Assembly: GCF_028640845.1 (NCBI RefSeq)
Contig: NC_080540.1
Coordinates: forward strand, 98,369,561 to 98,433,560
DNA length: 64,000 bases
Direction: 5' to 3'
Source of the DNA: Ahaetulla prasina
Taxonomy: Eukaryota; Chordata; Lepidosauria; Squamata; Colubridae
In this document: positions 46,391 through 57,680 of the stretch, piece by piece
Numbering within the stretch: the stretch's first letter is position 1
How the letters are laid out: each line of letters opens with the position of its first letter
Program-made: the position numbers and the translations under genes
Notes under the pieces: model-generated
What the model saw: the letters and a program-made list of their open reading frames with translations, nothing else
What the model was told of the DNA's origin: nothing
Databases searched by the model: none

Positions 46391-46746
46391 TAGTGAAAAA
46401 CAATGGGATATTTTAAAGATCGATTAAGTAAAATAGGATAATTTTGGAAAATGTCTGAAGAAACTCTATACAGCCAACTTTTGGAATTAAAAGAAGCACG
46501 AAAGAATATAGTGTTCCTCCCTGAATCAGACACAGCAACTCTGTGTTATAAATCAGAAGAGTAGCTAATTTAAAAAGTTACTGGACAATCTGTTCTTCCA
46601 AGAGAGGAAAAAAATCGTTATAAAAAGCTCCCATCTGTCAGATTGAAATTTAGAACATCTTAGCCTATTCAGCTATGGCATCTTTAAATCTTTCTACCTG
46701 GAATCTCTTCCTTCTAAACCAACTCTAAAAAACAATCAAACTGATA

Positions 46747-47144
46747 TAGGTAGTCCTTGACTTACAACCATTTGCTTAATGACCATTCAAAGTTACAGAG
46801 GCATTGAAAAAAGTGTCTTATCACCATTTTTCACATTTGCAACTATTACAGCATCCCCATAGTCACGTGATCAGAATTCAGATGCTTGGCAACTGGCTCA
46901 TATATCTATGATGGCTGCAGCGTCCTTGGGTCACATGATCACCTTTTCTGACTTTCTGACAAGCAAAATCAATGGAGAAACCAGATTCACTTAACAAGTC
47001 ATGTTACTAACTTAAAAACTGCAATGATTTACTTAACAATGTTGGCAAGAAAAGTTGTACAATGGGCCAAACTCACTTAACAACTGTCTTGCTCAGCAAC
47101 AGAAATTTTGGGCTCTATTGTGGTCATAAATCAAGGACTACCTA
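46747..47144 (+). mobile_element. MITE, CAGGTAGTCC family, copy 7
   Basis: Full-length copy. Ends taggtagtccttgacttac and ataaatcaaggactacct; TA flanks both sides. Confidence 0.9.
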
Positions 47145-47146
47145 TA

Positions 47147-48169
47147 GACTTTTGACTCTTACTTCCCAAAGCCAGAGAACAGAATATAATAAGCCTTGTG
47201 CCAGTCTTGAAACACTAAAGGCAATTTTGCATGATGGGAGATTTTAATGAAAAAAAAAATTAAAACAATGAAGCCGAATCACTAAATATAAAATAGAATT
47301 TACTAGCAAAAGACAAACTAAAGGAAAACAAGAAAAAAGACAGAAAGCCAAGGGAAAGTCATTATCATACAGAAAATTCCAAATATGGTTAATGTAATAA
47401 TCTTTGAATTCCTTAGTAGGGCTCTCTAAGTTTCAAAAAAATATTTGGAACAAATGCTTCAGATTAGTACAAGTACAGCATCTATTTTTTCAGAAGTAGA
47501 AGTTTTAAGAGTCTACTAATCAAAGTTAATTTATCTGTTAAAACAGCTGAACCTTTTCAAGTTTATATAAAAATCTGGGTGGAAGGGGTTTAGTGGAAAG
47601 CTATTTTAATAAGTAGCAGAAAGGTATTACGTTCACACAAGACCTAAGGTACTTCCAGTTACTTTTTTAGACCTGCACCCTGATAATTTAGTAGCCATTT
47701 TAAGATCTAACACATGTTGGATTGATTCCTCCTTTTTCTTTTTGGGAGGATGGTTATAGACTGATCATTTTCGCTTCTGAGCACTACCTTATTTTATAGA
47801 ATGTGGAGACTAGAGAAAGCCATTTCTTTAGAAGAGATGGTGTGGCTTTGCCCAAGCAAGCCCAATGCTCTAGCGAATCAGAAAGTAAAGCCATCTTCCC
47901 AGTGTTTTGGTGAGATCATAAAGCTGCAGCCCATGTTTTATCAGCTGTGCCACTGTGTACGTGGAATTACAGAGAATTGGAAAAATAAATTTATTTATTG
48001 AAGCCTCTCAACAGGGGATAACTTATCAGAAGCAATATCAAAACAGAGATGTATCACACTCCAAATGCAATGACTTCTACTTGTTTATGATTTCAGAAGC
48101 TTCTAGCTATTTAATACCAGTAATAAAAGTAAAATCTCTCTCCAGGTGAGCTCAACATCCATTTTGTTT
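47147..48169. other. DNA with no recognised element
   Basis: No exon or repeat family recognised. Confidence 0.3.
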
Positions 48170-48335
48170 TCTTTTCAACAAAATGGAAGTGATTTCCTAT
48201 TACCTTTTTGCTTTCCCCATTCTAGGTTGTGCTCCTGGGAATTTCTGGTGATATTCTAACATATTCAAACACTAACCAAATCCAATTCTACTTAGCTTTC
48301 TCAAAAATCACTCAAAGTCATCGGGTGCTGTAGCT
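48170..48335 (-). mobile_element. 5S rRNA-derived SINE, copy 1 (decayed)
   Basis: The segment cactaaccaaatccaattctacttagctt aligns with the complement of the 5S rRNA stretch that reads AAGCTAAGCAGGGT-GGCCTGGTTAGTA. Upstream, aatggaagtgatttcctatt resembles the conserved ggaagtggtttgccattgcc of the related copy at 53815. Confidence 0.45.
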
Positions 48336-48342
48336 TACTGTA

Positions 48343-48695
48343 CACGTAATCCTTTACTTATGACCATTTGTTTAAAAACTGTTGAAAGTGACTTATGCCT
48401 GGTCCTTGCACATATGACTGTTGCAACATCCTCATAACCAAGTGATGGCGATCAAGGCACTTGGTAACCAGTTCCATTTACAATAGTTGTAGAGTCCTGG
48501 AGTGATGTGGGATTCCAACAGGGAATGTTATAAACCATTATCAGGATGTCTCACTTAATGACATAGTGATTGATTTAACAACTATGACAAAATACAGTAG
48601 GTCATAAAACTGAGTGCAGTGATGTGATGCCTCACTTAATCACCGCACCATAAATTTTCTTATCCTAAATGTGGTTGTAAATTCAGGATTATCTG
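48343..48695 (+). mobile_element. MITE, CAGGTAGTCC family, copy 8 (diverged)
   Basis: Ends cacgtaatcctttacttat and ttcaggattatctg, with TA on both sides. Internal blocks are recognisable but more decayed than in other copies. Confidence 0.7.
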
Positions 48696-48794
48696 TAGAA
48701 ATATTTAATAAGGGTTAGTGACCATTATTAACTCTGAATGAATTATATAAATCAGTCATCTTCAAATTAACATCCTCCAGATTTTCTTTTAATT

Positions 48795-48880
48795 TTTTTT
48801 AGCCCTCTTCTTATTACTTATAAGTAACTCAAGGCAGTGAACATATATAATAATTCTTTCTCCTCCTATTTTTAGCACTC
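48795..48880 (-). mobile_element. CORE-type SINE 3' fragment
   Basis: The complement reads aataggaggagaaagaatta, then cactgccttgagttacttat, equal in order to 63525-63562. Confidence 0.5.
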
Positions 48881-49124
48881 TGTGATGCACTACCTGACTC
48901 TGTGGTCTCTTCCCAAAATCCCCAAAGCTTTAACCAAAGACTATCTACTATTGACCTCACCCCATTCCTAAGAGGTCTGTAAGGGGCGTGCATAAGAGCA
49001 CCAGCATGCCTACCGTTCCTGTCCTAATGTTCCCTTTGATTGTATCCAATTTGTATGGTTATGTCATGCTTATACTTATATATACTGTTGTGTTTGACAA
49101 ATAAATAAATAAATAAATAAATAA
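48880..49124 (+). mobile_element. Unnamed LINE/SINE-like 3' end with AT tail, copy 2
   Basis: Contains aaggggcgtgcataagagc, gcctaccgttcctgtccta and tgttgtgtttgac followed by (AAAT)n. Plus-strand counterpart of 26101-26330. Confidence 0.6.
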
Positions 49125-50240
49125 TGCTGGCTTTCATTTCCTATATTGCCTCCATCAACAAGTTTAAAGGTTGATTTATAATCATTTTGCTTTGATAAAG
49201 CAGTTGTGACTCTTCTGATTTGGGACCATTTGGGACCAAGCAATAACCAGAGCAAAATCTTAAGTGTTTAGAGCATTTTAGTTCATGCAAATCTAAAGGC
49301 CAGTGAAATAACAAAACATAAATTTACTTCCCATCCTCTCATGAACATTTTTCCCCAAACTATTTTATTCAGAGAGAGTAGGAATTTTAGTGGTATCTCA
49401 GCACTCTAATCTGTGGCAAAGCTAACAATTATTAAAACTCAGCTAAGTTTCCAGACACCTATTTCTTCAACCTCAGTGGCTGAGAACTTTGCCTTTTCAT
49501 ATAAGTTTGAGCAAATAGGGAGAACAGAGAATATGCAAATGACTTCTCTGAAAGAAACACAAGCCTGAATTAGTGGTGGCAGATCAGAGAATCACACCAT
49601 CCTCAGCAGCCAGTGAATTGAAAGGATTAAAAAAAATATTCAGATAGTTGGCTGAAAAATCCTGCCAGAATAAAGCTGTGGTCAATGCACAAAAAATCCA
49701 TTCAGAACAAAATAAAATTAGGACTTAAGCCTTACACCCAAGTACAGTGAAGAGGTTATTTTAGTTCATTCAATCAGGAGGCCTCTGGTTTTGAGTAGTG
49801 CCTCTGTGTGTACGTGTGTTGTGTATGTGTGAACTCAACTTGTTCAAAAATCTTCAACATATGCTCCTTTTTTCAACAAGCAGAGAAAGGTCAATTGTTT
49901 AATACACTTCAGTACTTATAAAGATGCAAAAGAGATTTTACGCTTATCCTCAAATGTGTAACTGCTATAAACTGCTATAAACTGGCATACAAAAACCTGG
50001 AAAGCCACTGCCAAGCAGTGCTGCGTGTGACTCTCCCCACCAAATCTGGGAAGCCTCTCCTCAACACAGCCTCTCCAGAAGCATTAAGCCAACTGTAAAT
50101 TTTAAATTTCATAGAAGGAGGAAATTATTAAGCAGATAAGGGGAGAATAAATCATGTCAATGCTAATGAACTGAATTTATATCAAATTAAAATGTCATGT
50201 TTGACCAAGTTTTGCCCCCATCTTTGACTGGCTCTGCCTA
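49125..50240. other. DNA with no recognised element
   Basis: No exon or repeat family recognised. A short (TG)n tract lies near 49806-49828. Confidence 0.3.
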
Positions 50241-50851
50241 TTTTCATAGAGGTCTATTTATACCCTTTCTGAGAGTCACTAAGAAAAGAATCTGTAGCCC
50301 TCTGCCCAAGAAAAAGTTATACACTATGAATACTGAGCTAGATTAATCCTACCTTCCAACCCATGTGAAAATCAACATGGAATCTTTCTATACTCGAATA
50401 TGAATTGTTTGACTAGAATAGTTGATTTTCATAGAGGTCTATTTATACCCTTTCTGAGAGTCACTAAGAAAAGAATCTGTAGCCCTCTGCCCAAGAAAAA
50501 GTTATACACTATGAATACTGAGCTAGATTAATCCTACCTTCCAACCCATGTGAAAATCAACATGGAATCTTTCTATACTTGAATATGAATTGTTTGACTA
50601 GAATAGTTGATTTTCATAGAGGTCTATTTATACCCTTTCTGAGAGTCACTAAGAAAAGAATCTGTAGCCCTCTGCCCAAGAAAAAGTTATACACTATGAA
50701 TACTGAGCTAGATTAATCCTACCTTCCAACCCATGTGAAAATCAACATGGAATCTTTCTATACTTGAATATGAATTGTTTGACTAGAATAGTTGATTTTC
50801 ATAGAGGTCTATTTATACCCTTTCTGAGAGTCACTAAGAAAAGAATCTGTA
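50241..50851 (+). repeat. 185-bp tandem repeat, 3.3 copies
   Basis: Units start at 50241, 50426, 50611 and 50796 with ttttcatagaggtctattta. Three full units are followed by a partial one of 56 bp. The copies are nearly identical; one visible change is tactcgaata in unit 1 versus tacttgaata in units 2 and 3. No ORF spans the array. The low divergence implies recent expansion. Confidence 0.97.
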
Positions 50852-51486
50852 CAGAGTTGATTCTCTGTACATGACCGTTCAGCTTGCAACTCTATTCTCA
50901 AGTCAAAACTGAAGATTCAGTTTGAGAAGGTGCCACTTCTTCAACTAGACAAGGCTATGTAACCAAATGTCTTGCTCCTGAACAAAAAAATTAAGGGGAA
51001 GAAGTATTTCTCATCATACTCTCCCCAAATCATCATTGTTTTTTCAAGGGACAAGTAAAATTATGCATGTTCTACCACAGTGAATATGAACATATTTTGT
51101 TATTAGGAAACTGAGTTATGTCATTTCTAATTTATATAAATAGAAAAGCTCTTGGTCTTGCATATTAGAAGATGGACATAAAGTTTCCTGTCATGAAATA
51201 AAAAAGGAAGACGGGAAGTAAGAAGAAAAGATGTATGAGCTATCTTGTGTATTTATTGGGAGAAACAGTCAGCATAAATTCAAAAGAGGTATAGCAGAAC
51301 CAGATGCAGACTATAAAGGAGAGATGTATACTTCTTATATAATTCAGTTCCTGTAGTAGCGAATTCTATTGTTAAATTTTTCCAGGTGTTTACGGATGTT
51401 GCATTCACCATTGAGCCAGATGTCTACTAAGCACTTAATATAATCAGCTTTATTCTTCCTGCCCTATAAAATTAGTTTAATAGGTT
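50852..51486. other. DNA with no recognised element
   Basis: Unassigned AT-rich sequence between the tandem repeat and the old L2. Confidence 0.3.
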
Positions 51487-52870
51487 TCTCATTTATTTAT
51501 TTATTTATTTATCAAATTTATATAGGGCCAATATCACCAAAAGTGACACACATACAAGTCGTAAAGAGTAAACAATGAACATATAAAACAAAGAAAAAAG
51601 GCATAGGAGAAAATATTTATTAACAGCAATAATGGAGCCATTTCAGGTTCTCAGTGGTCCTCTGGGATCCCCAGACCTGATGACACACCCAGATCTTTAG
51701 GGACTTCCAGAAGATCGAGCTAACCTGACTTCAGGGGGGAGAATGTTCCATAAGGTGGGTGCCGTGGCAGAGAAGGCTATCTCCTGGGACCCGCCAAATG
51801 TAGTTCCCTAAAAAGACTTTGATTAGCACCATGCCTGTTCTGCTAGATCTGATGGGACCAGCAGATATAAGGGGAAAAGGTGGTGGTCCCTCAAACAACC
51901 CAGCCTCATGTCATGAGGGTCTTTAAAGATGAAAACCCTAACCTTGAATTGGACCAAGAAGCACACTGGCAATCAACGTGGTTCACAGAGCAAAGATGTA
52001 GTATATGCTGTTCTAAGGGCACAAAACTGCCAGCTACATTCTGCACCAGCTGAAGCTTTTGGATACTCTTCAAGGGCAGTCCCATGTAGAGTCCATTATA
52101 GTAATCCCATTGGGAAGAAATAGGGCATGACTGACTGTGAGCAGAGCCCAGTAATCCAGGAAGGAGCACAATTGTGCAAAGGCCTTCCTAACCATCACTA
52201 CCACCTGCTCTTCAAGCAGGACTTATGGGTTCAGAGGATCCTTATATTTAGCATTGGATCTATATGGAGCAATGTAACCAAAGATGGCATAGTCTAGTTT
52301 CAGCAGGCCCAAAATGCAAAGTCATTCAGTTTTGCTAGGGTTCAGCTGAAATGTCTTGTTCCCCGTCCAGTCCCTTACAAACTCCATGCATCAGATTAAG
52401 ATGTTCATGGCATTACTTAATTTGCTGGGGTAGAGATATAAAATTGGGTATCATCACTGATAACTCGCCCCATTGAGACAGATGAGCTCACCTAGCAGCC
52501 TTGTGTAGAAGTTGGCTAGGAGTAGAGAGAGCACCAAACCTTGCAGCCCACATAATAGGGGATGAGGACAGGATTGCTCCCCAATTACAATAATCTGCAT
52601 TCAATCCCAGAGAAAGGAGGCGAACTAGCACAACACAGTGCTGCCCACCCGCAATCCTCTAGGCTGATCCAGGATACCATGATTGATGTAGCTGAAAGCT
52701 GTAGAGAGGTCAAATAGGGCAAGGATGGATGCACAACCCCCCTCCCACCCTTGCTAGTGATCATTCGAAAGCACAGCCAATGCGGGGTCTGAATCCTGAC
52801 TAAAACAAATCCAGACAATTTGATTCATCCAACGTCCTCTTAAGCTGATGCACAATCACCTTCCCCCGAA
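51487..52870 (-). mobile_element. Old L2-clade LINE, about 1.4 kb
   Basis: An ATTT tail starts at 51490, followed by the complement of the L2 3' region. Recognisable blocks in complement include the YNGLYMGLPLKS segment (about 52115-52070) and KLQLVQNV (about 52060). Towards 52600-52700 comes a segment upstream of the catalytic ADD region. Many stops and indels, so it is older than the copies at 30.4 and 45.1 kb. Confidence 0.75.
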
Positions 52871-52975
52871 AGGTTAGTTTGAGGTTAGTTAACAAACAAC
52901 TAATCAAACGACCAACTGACCACACTGGCACACAAGACCTTTATAAGCTAAGGAGAATAGGACAAGAAAATCCTG

Positions 52976-53080
52976 CTGATGATGTTATCTAGTCTGGTAA
53001 CGAAACATTCAGAAACTAAATTGAAACAAGCTTGGAGAGCAAACCACTACCAAAATTTAAAACCCGAGCTACAAATATTT
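52976..53080 (+). mobile_element. Penelope-like terminal fragment with hammerhead-like core, copy 2 (tentative)
   Basis: At 52976-53005 the sequence is ctgatga, then gtta-loop-taac, then cgaaac. This fits the CUGANGA / stem II / GAAA core of a hammerhead ribozyme, with stem II formed by gtta and taac. Penelope-like elements carry hammerheads in their terminal repeats. The block ends cccgagctacaaatattttt, the complement of the start of copy 1 at 46268. Confidence 0.45.
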
Positions 53081-53814
53081 TTATTATTTCAAAATGCACC
53101 TCCTAAAAAGGAAATCCTATTCTAAACTGAATATATATTTTGCCCTGCGCTCACTCAGTGCTGGGGGTACGGTAGAAACACGTATATTGGGCAAGATGGC
53201 CAGTCATCTTCCCTCAGCAACCTTGTGACAAATTACTAATTTCTCATTACAACAGAGAAACTAGTGATTTTAACTGCTGAGTTCATTTTATGTCCTACCA
53301 CTCCATAAGTTCCGGCTTTTGCTCTACATTTGGTCTTTAGTAAAAGTATTCTTTTCATGCAAATGGGGTCAAGGGTTTTTCTTTCCAAAGGACCCAAGTC
53401 GGGGCAGGTGTGACACATGGTATTCTTGGAAAAGAGTTATATAAGCAATCATAATCATGCTGGTACACAAGGACGTGTCTAAGCTGTGGCTCTTTCTCCT
53501 GTCTCTCAAGGTTATTCTCCCAACCCATTACAGTCCATAATGTAATGATATTACGATAAGGTGATATGATACACAAAGGGATCTATTTTTTTTAGTTTTC
53601 CAGAATTTGAAGTGTTTCTCAGAGAATCAGAAATATACTGTACTTGAGCAAAGCTCTTAATTCTCCCTGAAGAAATCACCTTGAGGGTTTAAAACATGCA
53701 GTTAACATTCAAAACACTCAGTACAATTTTCTCCAGCTAAAATTAATATCTACTCCAAGTCAAACATATATGACAGGTAATTCCACATGGAACTAGTCTA
53801 ATTTTCCTGTCATC
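53081..53814. other. DNA with no recognised element
   Basis: No exon or repeat family recognised. Confidence 0.3.
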
Positions 53815-53995
53815 AATATGGAAGTGGTTTGCCATTGCCTTCTTCATTAATTTCTTTTTCTTCTAAACCTAGCCTGCATGCCTGGTAATTCCTGATGGTC
53901 TCCTATCCAAGTCCTCTCTACCTCTCACCCTACTCAGCTTTCAAAGTTCAGCTAAGGTCAGCAAGATAGTGCCACGTGCTGTAAGCCAGAGTTTT
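53815..53995 (-). mobile_element. 5S rRNA-derived SINE, copy 2
   Basis: Order on the plus strand: gaagtggtttgccattgcct, then tggtctcctatccaagtcct and ccctactcagcttt. The last two align with the complement of 5S rRNA (its GGATGGGAGACC and AAGCTAAGCAGGGT boxes). It ends near gccacgtgctgtaag. The 5S part would supply the internal pol III promoter. Confidence 0.6.
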
Positions 53996-55225
53996 GTTTA
54001 TTTGGCTTTTAATGCCATTGCTTCAGCACTTCACCACAGCCTTCCTACAAACATTCAATAATTACTGGAGTAGATTAGGAAAGTCTGCACTCTTATCAAC
54101 TTTTTTCATGGTGAACTAATAATAGCTCCAATATTATTATTTCTCTTGCTGTGTAACTGAGTTCCTCTGTTTATGGCATCAGTTCAAGCAGCACTATTAA
54201 GTGGATAGTCACTTAATTCACTTCTACCATCTGTCTCCAAGTCTCTATTTTTATTATTGCTGCAGCAAATGATAGACAATCTCAAGGAAAAAAGGACATA
54301 GAGTTCAGCAAGCATATCCAAATAAATGAACCCCTTTCCTAAAACCCGGCAAACAAAGCAAATAACTTGAGGGTCAGAAAAAAAGTGCAAAGTAGATTCC
54401 AGAACATACAGTTTCTCTAAAAGTGACATTCCCAACTATATTCTGGAGAAAAGTTTAGAGTTCCTCAGAAACTAAACAGGAATGCAAAGAGAAAATCAGT
54501 AGCAGTTTTCAAACATCTCTGAAAGCTCTTTTCTCTATCAAGTCAATCTCCTGCAACTTTGCTGGAGAGCAAAATACAGTTGGATCTCTTCATTAAGTCA
54601 AGGTGCAGAATGGTCTTAAGGGAGCTCTTGTTATTATAAGGAACATTTTATTTCAGTTCAAGGAACATAAACTCAATTATAATCTTACCCTACCCTTTTC
54701 CCAATTCACAGGAAATCCCTTAAATTCATTCCTACTACAAACTAACATACGGTACTTCCCAAGGGCATATGCAGGGTCTATAGTACAGCAGCATGCTACA
54801 TTTATAGCTATTGTTTTCTTATGCTACAAATTCCAGCTTCTTGGAAATCTGAAAACAGATTCTACAGCTGAGCTTTATTCCCTATAAAAGCAACAGTTTG
54901 GGGTGGTTTCCCTTAATTTTTGTCATAAAAACAATTAGAATCCTTCCCCCACGAAACAGATGCTTCCCCATTACACCTTCTAAGAAGAGCATTTGTCTAG
55001 CTGTTGCCTGTTCTTCCTTTCAGTCCAATAGATGCTCCCAAAGGTCACCCAGGCAGAAATCCAGAGCCTTAAGATGGAAGTGACTTAGAATTAAATTTGT
55101 GTAAAGGCATGAATGAGATACACATTCAAGCAATTAAGAAGGTCAGATGCAGAATAAATAAGAAAAGAGCCCCTTTCAACATGGACCCAAGATTTTTTCA
55201 GCTTTCCGGCCTTTGTCAGTCACTG
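53996..55225. other. DNA with no recognised element
   Basis: No exon or repeat family recognised. ORFs up to 94 codons are unsupported. Confidence 0.3.
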
Positions 55226-55497
55226 GCAAAGGCCTCTGGTGGCTCAACGGACTAAGTCTGTCTGTTATTAACACAGCTGCTTGCAATTACTGCAAGTTCA
55301 AGTCCCACCAGGCCCAAGGTTGACTCAGCCTTCCATCCTTTTTAAGGTAGGTAAAATGAGACCCAGATTGTTGGGGGCAATTAAGTTGACTTTGTATATA
55401 ATATACAAATGGATGAAGACTATTGCTTAACACATTGTAAGCCGCCCTGAGTCTTCGGAGAAGGGCAGGATATAAATTCAAATTAAAAAACAAACAA
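55226..55497 (+). mobile_element. tRNA-derived SINE with L2-like 3' tail
   Basis: The head has a box-A-like tggctcaacggactaa and a box-B-like caagttcaagtcccacc, a tRNA-type pol III promoter. The body contains gttgactcagccttccatcc and cccagattgttgggggcaa. The last 60 bp, gtaagccgccctgagtcttc then ggagaagggcaggatataaa, match the 3' end of the L2 copies in this window (for example 14140-14175). The tail ends in A-rich aaacaaacaaac. Confidence 0.85.
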
Positions 55498-55888
55498 ACT
55501 GCAGGCATTTCATTTAATCTAATTCGGGCCATGTCAGCAGCCAACAATCTGTAGCCTTCTTGGTATTGCTGAACTACAAGTCCCATCATCCCTCACAATT
55601 GGCTCTGCCTCCTGTGGATGTTGGGGAGTTTTTAAATCAGCAGGGCTTTGGAGATGTGATTTGTTTGCCCTTATTGTTGTGTTCTTTTTTTATTGCAGAT
55701 TGTTAGTGGATGTTTTAGTGTAATTATTTTCTTACCATGGACATTTTATTGTATTTTATCTTGTGAACCAGAATGATTTGGCATACAAAGTCAGGATAAC
55801 TAAGCATACAAAATTGTGCCAGGAGAGTCCGACCTTCTCTAATACAGGCAGTCCTCGACTTACAACCATTCAGTTAGTGACCACTCAG

Positions 55889-56942
55889 ACATCACCACCA
55901 GATGGATTTGTAGCTGGCTGACAAACCGTACTCAATGAGTAGTCCTTAATGGTATTACATCCACATAGAGAGAAGTAAACAGTGGGATACCACAAGGCTC
56001 CGTCTTAGGTCCATTACTCTTCAATATCTTCATAAATGATGAGGGAATAGAAGGGGAAACTCATCAATTTTGCAGATGATACTAAGCTGGCAGGAATAGC
56101 CAACACCCTGAAGACAAGCTCAGGATCCAAAAAGATCTTGACAAACTTGAACAATGGGCCCTATCCAACAAAATGAATTTTAATGTGGAAAAAAGCGAAG
56201 TTTTACATTTAGGCAGGAAAAATCAAAAGTATAAGTACAGATTAGGCAAGACCTGGCTCAAAAACAATAACTGTGAGAGGGACATTGGAGTCCTAGTGGA
56301 TGATCACCTGAATATGAGCCAGCAGTGTGCAGAGCCACCAAAAAAAGGTAATACAAACCTGGGTTCTATAAACAAAGGCATAGAATCAAGATCATGTGAA
56401 GTATTAGTACCGCTTTATAAAACCCTAGTAAGACCACACCTAGAATACTGCAACCAGTTTTGGTCATCATACTACAAAAAAGATGTTGAGACTTTGGAAA
56501 AAGTTCAGAGAAGAGCAACTAAGATGATCAAAGGCCTGGAGACTAAAAAAAATATGAAAAACGGCTGAAGCATTTGCGTCTGGCTAGTCTAAAGAAAAAA
56601 AGAATTAGAGGTGACATGATAGCAGTATTCCAGTATTTGAGGGGCTGCCACAAAGAAGAGGTGCTCAAATTATTCTCCAAAGCACCAAAGGGCAGAACAA
56701 GAAGCAACAATTGGAAACTAATCAAAGAGAGAAGCAACCTGGAATTAAGGAGAAAGGTGCTAACAATGAGGACAATTAACCAGTGGAAAAGGTTGCCTTC
56801 AGAAATCATGGGCACTTTATCACTGGAAGTTTTTAAGAAGAGATTAGACAGTCACTTATCTGAAATAATATAGGTTCTCCTGCTTGAGCAGGGGGTTGGA
56901 CTAAAAGACCTCCAAGGTCCCTTCCAACTCTATTATTCTGTT
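55889..56942 (+). mobile_element. CR1 LINE, 3' third, nested in a MITE
   Basis: Translated blocks: [19 protein letters not shown] and a catalytic-region relic near 56050-56090. Then come FNVEKSEVLHLGRKNQ, DIGVLVDDHLN, VRPHLEYCNQFWSS, LEKVQRRATKMIKGLE, RLRGD-like IRGDMIAVFQYL, and LELRRKVLTMRTINQWKRLP. The 3' UTR is cagggggttggactaaaaga then ccttccaactctattattct, the classic CR1 end. Several stops and frameshifts. Confidence 0.88.
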
Positions 56943-57061
56943 AAAGTTACAATGGCACCAAAAAAAGTGATTTATGACTGTTTTTCCCACTTACGGCCAC
57001 TGTAGCATCCCCGTAGCCACATGATCAAAATTTGGAAACTTGGCAACTGGCATGTATTTAT

Positions 57062-57463
57062 GCTATTCTAAATTCTATTTTTCAAAGCACCAAAAGGCAA
57101 CACAGAAATGATGGATGGAAACAAACCAAGGAAAGAAACAATCTAGATCTAAGAAGAAAATTTCCTGAGAGTGAGAACAATAAACCAGTGGAACAGCTTG
57201 CCTTCAGAAGTTGTGGGTGCTCTATCACTGGAGGCTTTTAAGAACAGACTTGTCACTTGTCTGGAATAGTATAGGGTCTCCTGCTTGAGCAGGGGGTTGG
57301 ACTAGAAGACCTCCAAAGCCCCTTCCAACTCTATTATTCTGTTAAAGTTACAATGGAACCAAAAAAAGTGATTTATGACTGTTTTTCACACGGCCACTGC
57401 AGCATCCGCATAACTGCTTCATCAAAATTTGGAAACTTGGCAACTGGCATGCATTTATGATGG
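57062..57463 (+). repeat. About 400-bp tandem duplication across the CR1/MITE junction, second copy
   Basis: The segment repeats, 401 bp downstream, the CR1 3' end plus the first 120 bp of the resumed MITE. The fused junction ctattattctgttaaagtta occurs at about 56931 and 57332. The MITE parts are about 90% alike, but the CR1 coding parts are clearly more different. Confidence 0.75.
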
Positions 57464-57680
57464 TTGCAGTGTCCTGGAGTCATGTGATCACCATTTTAAC
57501 CATTCTACATGGCTTCCGACAAGCAAAGTCAGTGGGGGAAGCCATATTAATGACTGCATGATTCACTTAACAACTATTGCAAAAATGGTAATAAAATGGG
57601 GCAAAACTCATTTAACAACTGCCTTGCTTATCAATGGAAATTTTTGGCTCAATTGTGGTTTTATGTCAAGGACTACCTTA

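Larger units (their letters stand above)
55845..57678 (+). mobile_element. MITE, CAGGTAGTCC family, copy 9, split by a CR1 and partly duplicated
   Basis: Left end caggcagtcctcgacttac at 55845; right end tcaaggactacct at 57678, with TA on both sides. After 55888 a CR1 interrupts it. It resumes at 56943, repeats part of itself from 57344, and then runs to the right end. Confidence 0.85.

Noticed and set aside
50241..50851. CRISPR-like array
   Set aside because: The 185-bp units are contiguous without spacers, and the genome is vertebrate; it is a plain tandem repeat.
53815..53995. Functional 5S rRNA gene
   Set aside because: Only partial, diverged 5S similarity fused to SINE sequence; three such copies are dispersed as retroposons.
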